Shown piece after piece: positions 5,470-6,721 of a stretch of 6,721 bases of DNA. Position 1 is the first letter of the stretch; each line of letters opens with the position of its first letter. Origin of the DNA: Spirochaetaceae bacterium (lineage in GTDB: Bacteria; Spirochaetota; Spirochaetia; DSM-27196; Salinispiraceae); assembly GCA_007129335.1 (NCBI GenBank), contig SKVS01000216.1, forward strand, positions 1-6,721, read 5' to 3'. The notes under the pieces were generated by a model. The model had not been told where the DNA came from. It made no database searches and saw only the letters and a program-made list of their open reading frames with translations. The position numbers were made by a program, and so were the translations under genes.

Positions 5470-6572
5470 GCTCGCATTTCTTGCTCTTTCAGGCCTTGTC
5501 CAATGAATACCAGTTCTTGACGCCGATCACCGTAGGGTGGTTCTGAAATGGATTCAAGCTCGGCCAGGAAGTCTTCATCCTGGGGTAGTTGAGATGGATC
5601 AACCGCACTCCACCAGAATCCAGCCTGTTCAATGGTTCCCCGTTTTCCCGCAACGCTTACGAAAAGGGCAGATGATGGATCTTCGGTTGTCCAGAAAAAT
5701 CCCTTTGCCCGGATGAGCCCTGGCCAGGTTTCTTTCCAGAATTGCTGAATCTTCTCTGGGTCGAAGGGTTTTCTGTTCTGGTACACAAAGTTGCCAATTC
5801 CGTACTCCAGGGTTTCGGGAGTATGTTCGGTATTTAGTTCTTCTTCCCAGGCATCGGTTCCTTGGGCCCACTCACTATCGAACAGTTTGGTGTTGAGAAT
5901 CGCGGTTGGCTCTATGGTTCCAAATTGAATAGGGATAATCTTTGCCCTGGTATTCATTTGACCAAGAAGGGTGGCCAAGCGCTGGACTTCTTTAGGTTCG
6001 ACCAGATCGATTTTATTCAGAAGAATAATATCGGCAAATTCTATTTGATCAATCATGAGGTGGGCAATGGTTCTTTCATCCCCCTGTCCTGCGCTGTCTC
6101 CCCTGTCCGAGAGATTATCCCGGGAGAATATGTTCTCCATGAGACTTGAAGCATCGATGACTGTTACCATGCAATCGAGAGCAATGAGCTTCTTTAAGGA
6201 TGTACCCTGGAATTCTCCCAGTTCAAAGGTTTGGGCAACCGGAAGCGGTTCGCTGATGCCCGAACTTTCGATGAGCAAGTAATCAAAGCGGTTATTCTTT
6301 GCAAGTTCATACACTTCCTGTATTAAATCGTCCCTGAGGGTGCAGCATATACAGCCATTGGTCAGTTCAACCAACCGTTCTTCGGTTCTGTGGAGAGAGG
6401 CTGACCCTTCCTTGATAAGGGATGCATCAATGTTAATGCTGGACATATCATTAACAATAACAGCTACTTTCAGTCCCTGGCGGTTATTTAATACGTGGTT
6501 TAACACGGTGGTTTTTCCTGAGCCAAGAAATCCGGAAAGAACGGTAACAGGTAGTTTGGTTTTCTTTGTCAT
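5436..6572 (-). CDS. CobW/COG0523 GTPase of the YciC/ZagA/ZigA type (zinc metallochaperone candidate), 378 aa
   Basis: This is a G3E-family GTPase. Motifs are Walker A GFLGSGKTT (14-22), VIVNDMSSINIDA (38-50), the metal-binding CxCC motif NGCICCTLR (72-80; Cys74, Cys76, Cys77), the Walker B region IESSGISEP (101-109) and the guanine-specificity motif NKID (186-189). A CobW C-terminal domain follows at about 255-375 (YGIGNFVYQNRKPF, RAKGFFW, GDRRQELVFIGQ). The VIVNDM form and the GDR-ELVFIG ending match the zinc-stress YciC/ZagA branch rather than cobalamin CobW, and no cobalamin genes are nearby. By family it delivers Zn(II) to client enzymes during zinc limitation; the client here is unknown. 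The start is firm: CTGGAG (6580-6585, minus strand) lies 7 bases before the ATG. A promoter and a palindrome over the predicted transcription start point to repressor control. It converges on the MATE gene. Confidence 0.93.
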   Translation of the reverse strand: MTKKTKLPVTVLSGFLGSGKTTVLNHVLNNRQGLKVAVIVNDMSSINIDASLIKEGSASLHRTEERLVELTNGCICCTLRDDLIQEVYELAKNNRFDYLLIESSGISEPLPVAQTFELGEFQGTSLKKLIALDCMVTVIDASSLMENIFSRDNLSDRGDSAGQGDERTIAHLMIDQIEFADIILLNKIDLVEPKEVQRLATLLGQMNTRAKIIPIQFGTIEPTAILNTKLFDSEWAQGTDAWEEELNTEHTPETLEYGIGNFVYQNRKPFDPEKIQQFWKETWPGLIRAKGFFWTTEDPSSALFVSVAGKRGTIEQAGFWWSAVDPSQLPQDEDFLAELESISEPPYGDRRQELVFIGQGLKEQEMRAYLDGCISSII

Positions 6573-6600
6573 GTATAGTCTCCAGAAAATTGTTATTATG

Positions 6601-6619
6601 GGTATTACAAAGTAATACC
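6601..6619. promoter_or_regulatory. 19-base palindromic operator candidate for the GTPase gene
   Basis: GGTATTAC (6601-6608) and GTAATACC (6612-6619) are perfect reverse complements around AAA. The site lies 28 bases upstream of the GTPase start codon and covers the predicted transcription start, where a bound repressor would block transcription. Genes of this GTPase branch are often repressed by Zur. However, the half-sites are in the opposite order to the Bacillus-type Zur box (GTAAT-N-ATTAC), so the regulator remains open. Confidence 0.5.
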
Positions 6620-6622
6620 TTG

Positions 6623-6651
6623 GTTATACAGGATAAGGGAATTTCGTGCAA
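6623..6651 (-). promoter_or_regulatory. sigma70-like promoter of the GTPase gene
   Basis: On the minus strand TTGCAC (6651-6646) is followed after exactly 17 bases by TATAAC (6628-6623). The -10 matches the consensus at 5 of 6 positions; the -35 keeps only TTG. Transcription would start near 6616, inside the palindrome at 6601-6619, and give a leader of about 44 bases with a good ribosome binding site. Confidence 0.55.
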
Positions 6652-6670
6652 GGGTTTAGAAACACAGGGC

Positions 6671-6721
6671 AAACGCAGGATAAGGAAAGTTACTGAGAGA
6701 CTATAGATTCAAACCAATAAC
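6671..6721 (+). repeat. dispersed direct repeat, copy 2, cut by the window edge
   Basis: It is the same block as 3889-3939, in the same orientation. The final 36 bases (6686-6721) are identical to 3904-3939, and the window stops inside the repeat. Whether this copy also continues into a palindrome cannot be seen. It sits upstream of the GTPase promoter, outside the predicted -35. Confidence 0.85.

Noticed and set aside
5436..6572. Cobalamin biosynthesis CobW
   Set aside because: The family is the same superfamily, but the NDM form and the C-terminal motif fit the YciC/ZagA zinc branch, and there are no cobalamin genes or riboswitch nearby.

Overview
The window looks like a piece of a chromosome from a mid-GC bacterium. 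The best guess is a spirochaete (Treponema/Spirochaeta-like). That rests mainly on the 731-residue metallo-beta-lactamase plus cyclic-nucleotide-binding protein, whose N-terminal sequence resembles spirochaete proteins as I remember them. No rRNA, tRNA, transposase, integrase or cas gene is visible, so the placement is an inference.

Layout: (1) 1-1059, +, the C-terminal nine-tenths of an M20D metallo-amidohydrolase cut by the left edge. (2) 1106-1309, +, an unrecognised 67-residue acidic protein with a strong ribosome binding site, probably in the same transcript. (3) 1310-1533, a 224-base gap rich in inverted repeats. (4) 1534-3729, +, a large multidomain protein: an unassigned N-terminal region, an MBL fold with all metal ligands, then one good and one degenerate cyclic-nucleotide-binding-like domain. 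(5) 3730-4086, a 357-base gap holding a weak terminator candidate, a long-range RNA-like stem (3784-3881), a dispersed repeat and a nearly perfect 60-base palindrome (3917-3976). (6) 4087-5469, +, a MATE-family exporter. (7) 5436-6572, -, a CobW/COG0523 GTPase of the YciC/ZagA type, convergent with and overlapping the MATE gene by 34 bases. (8) 6573-6721, the control region of the GTPase: a sigma70-like promoter, a 19-base palindrome lying over the predicted transcription start, and at the right edge a second copy of the repeat seen at 3889-3939.

The genes do not form one obvious pathway. The amidohydrolase and the small protein are probably one unit. The MBL/cNMP protein may couple a nucleotide signal to a hydrolase or sensor function. 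The GTPase is probably a zinc-stress metallochaperone under repressor control.

The two most unusual things are the domain architecture of the 731-residue protein and the intergenic repeats. A 36-base sequence is repeated exactly 2,782 bases apart, bracketing the MATE and GTPase genes, and its left copy is folded into the 60-base palindrome. The three intergenic regions also share shorter motifs (TTACCACAAG, CAGGGCAA), which suggests a dispersed repeat family.
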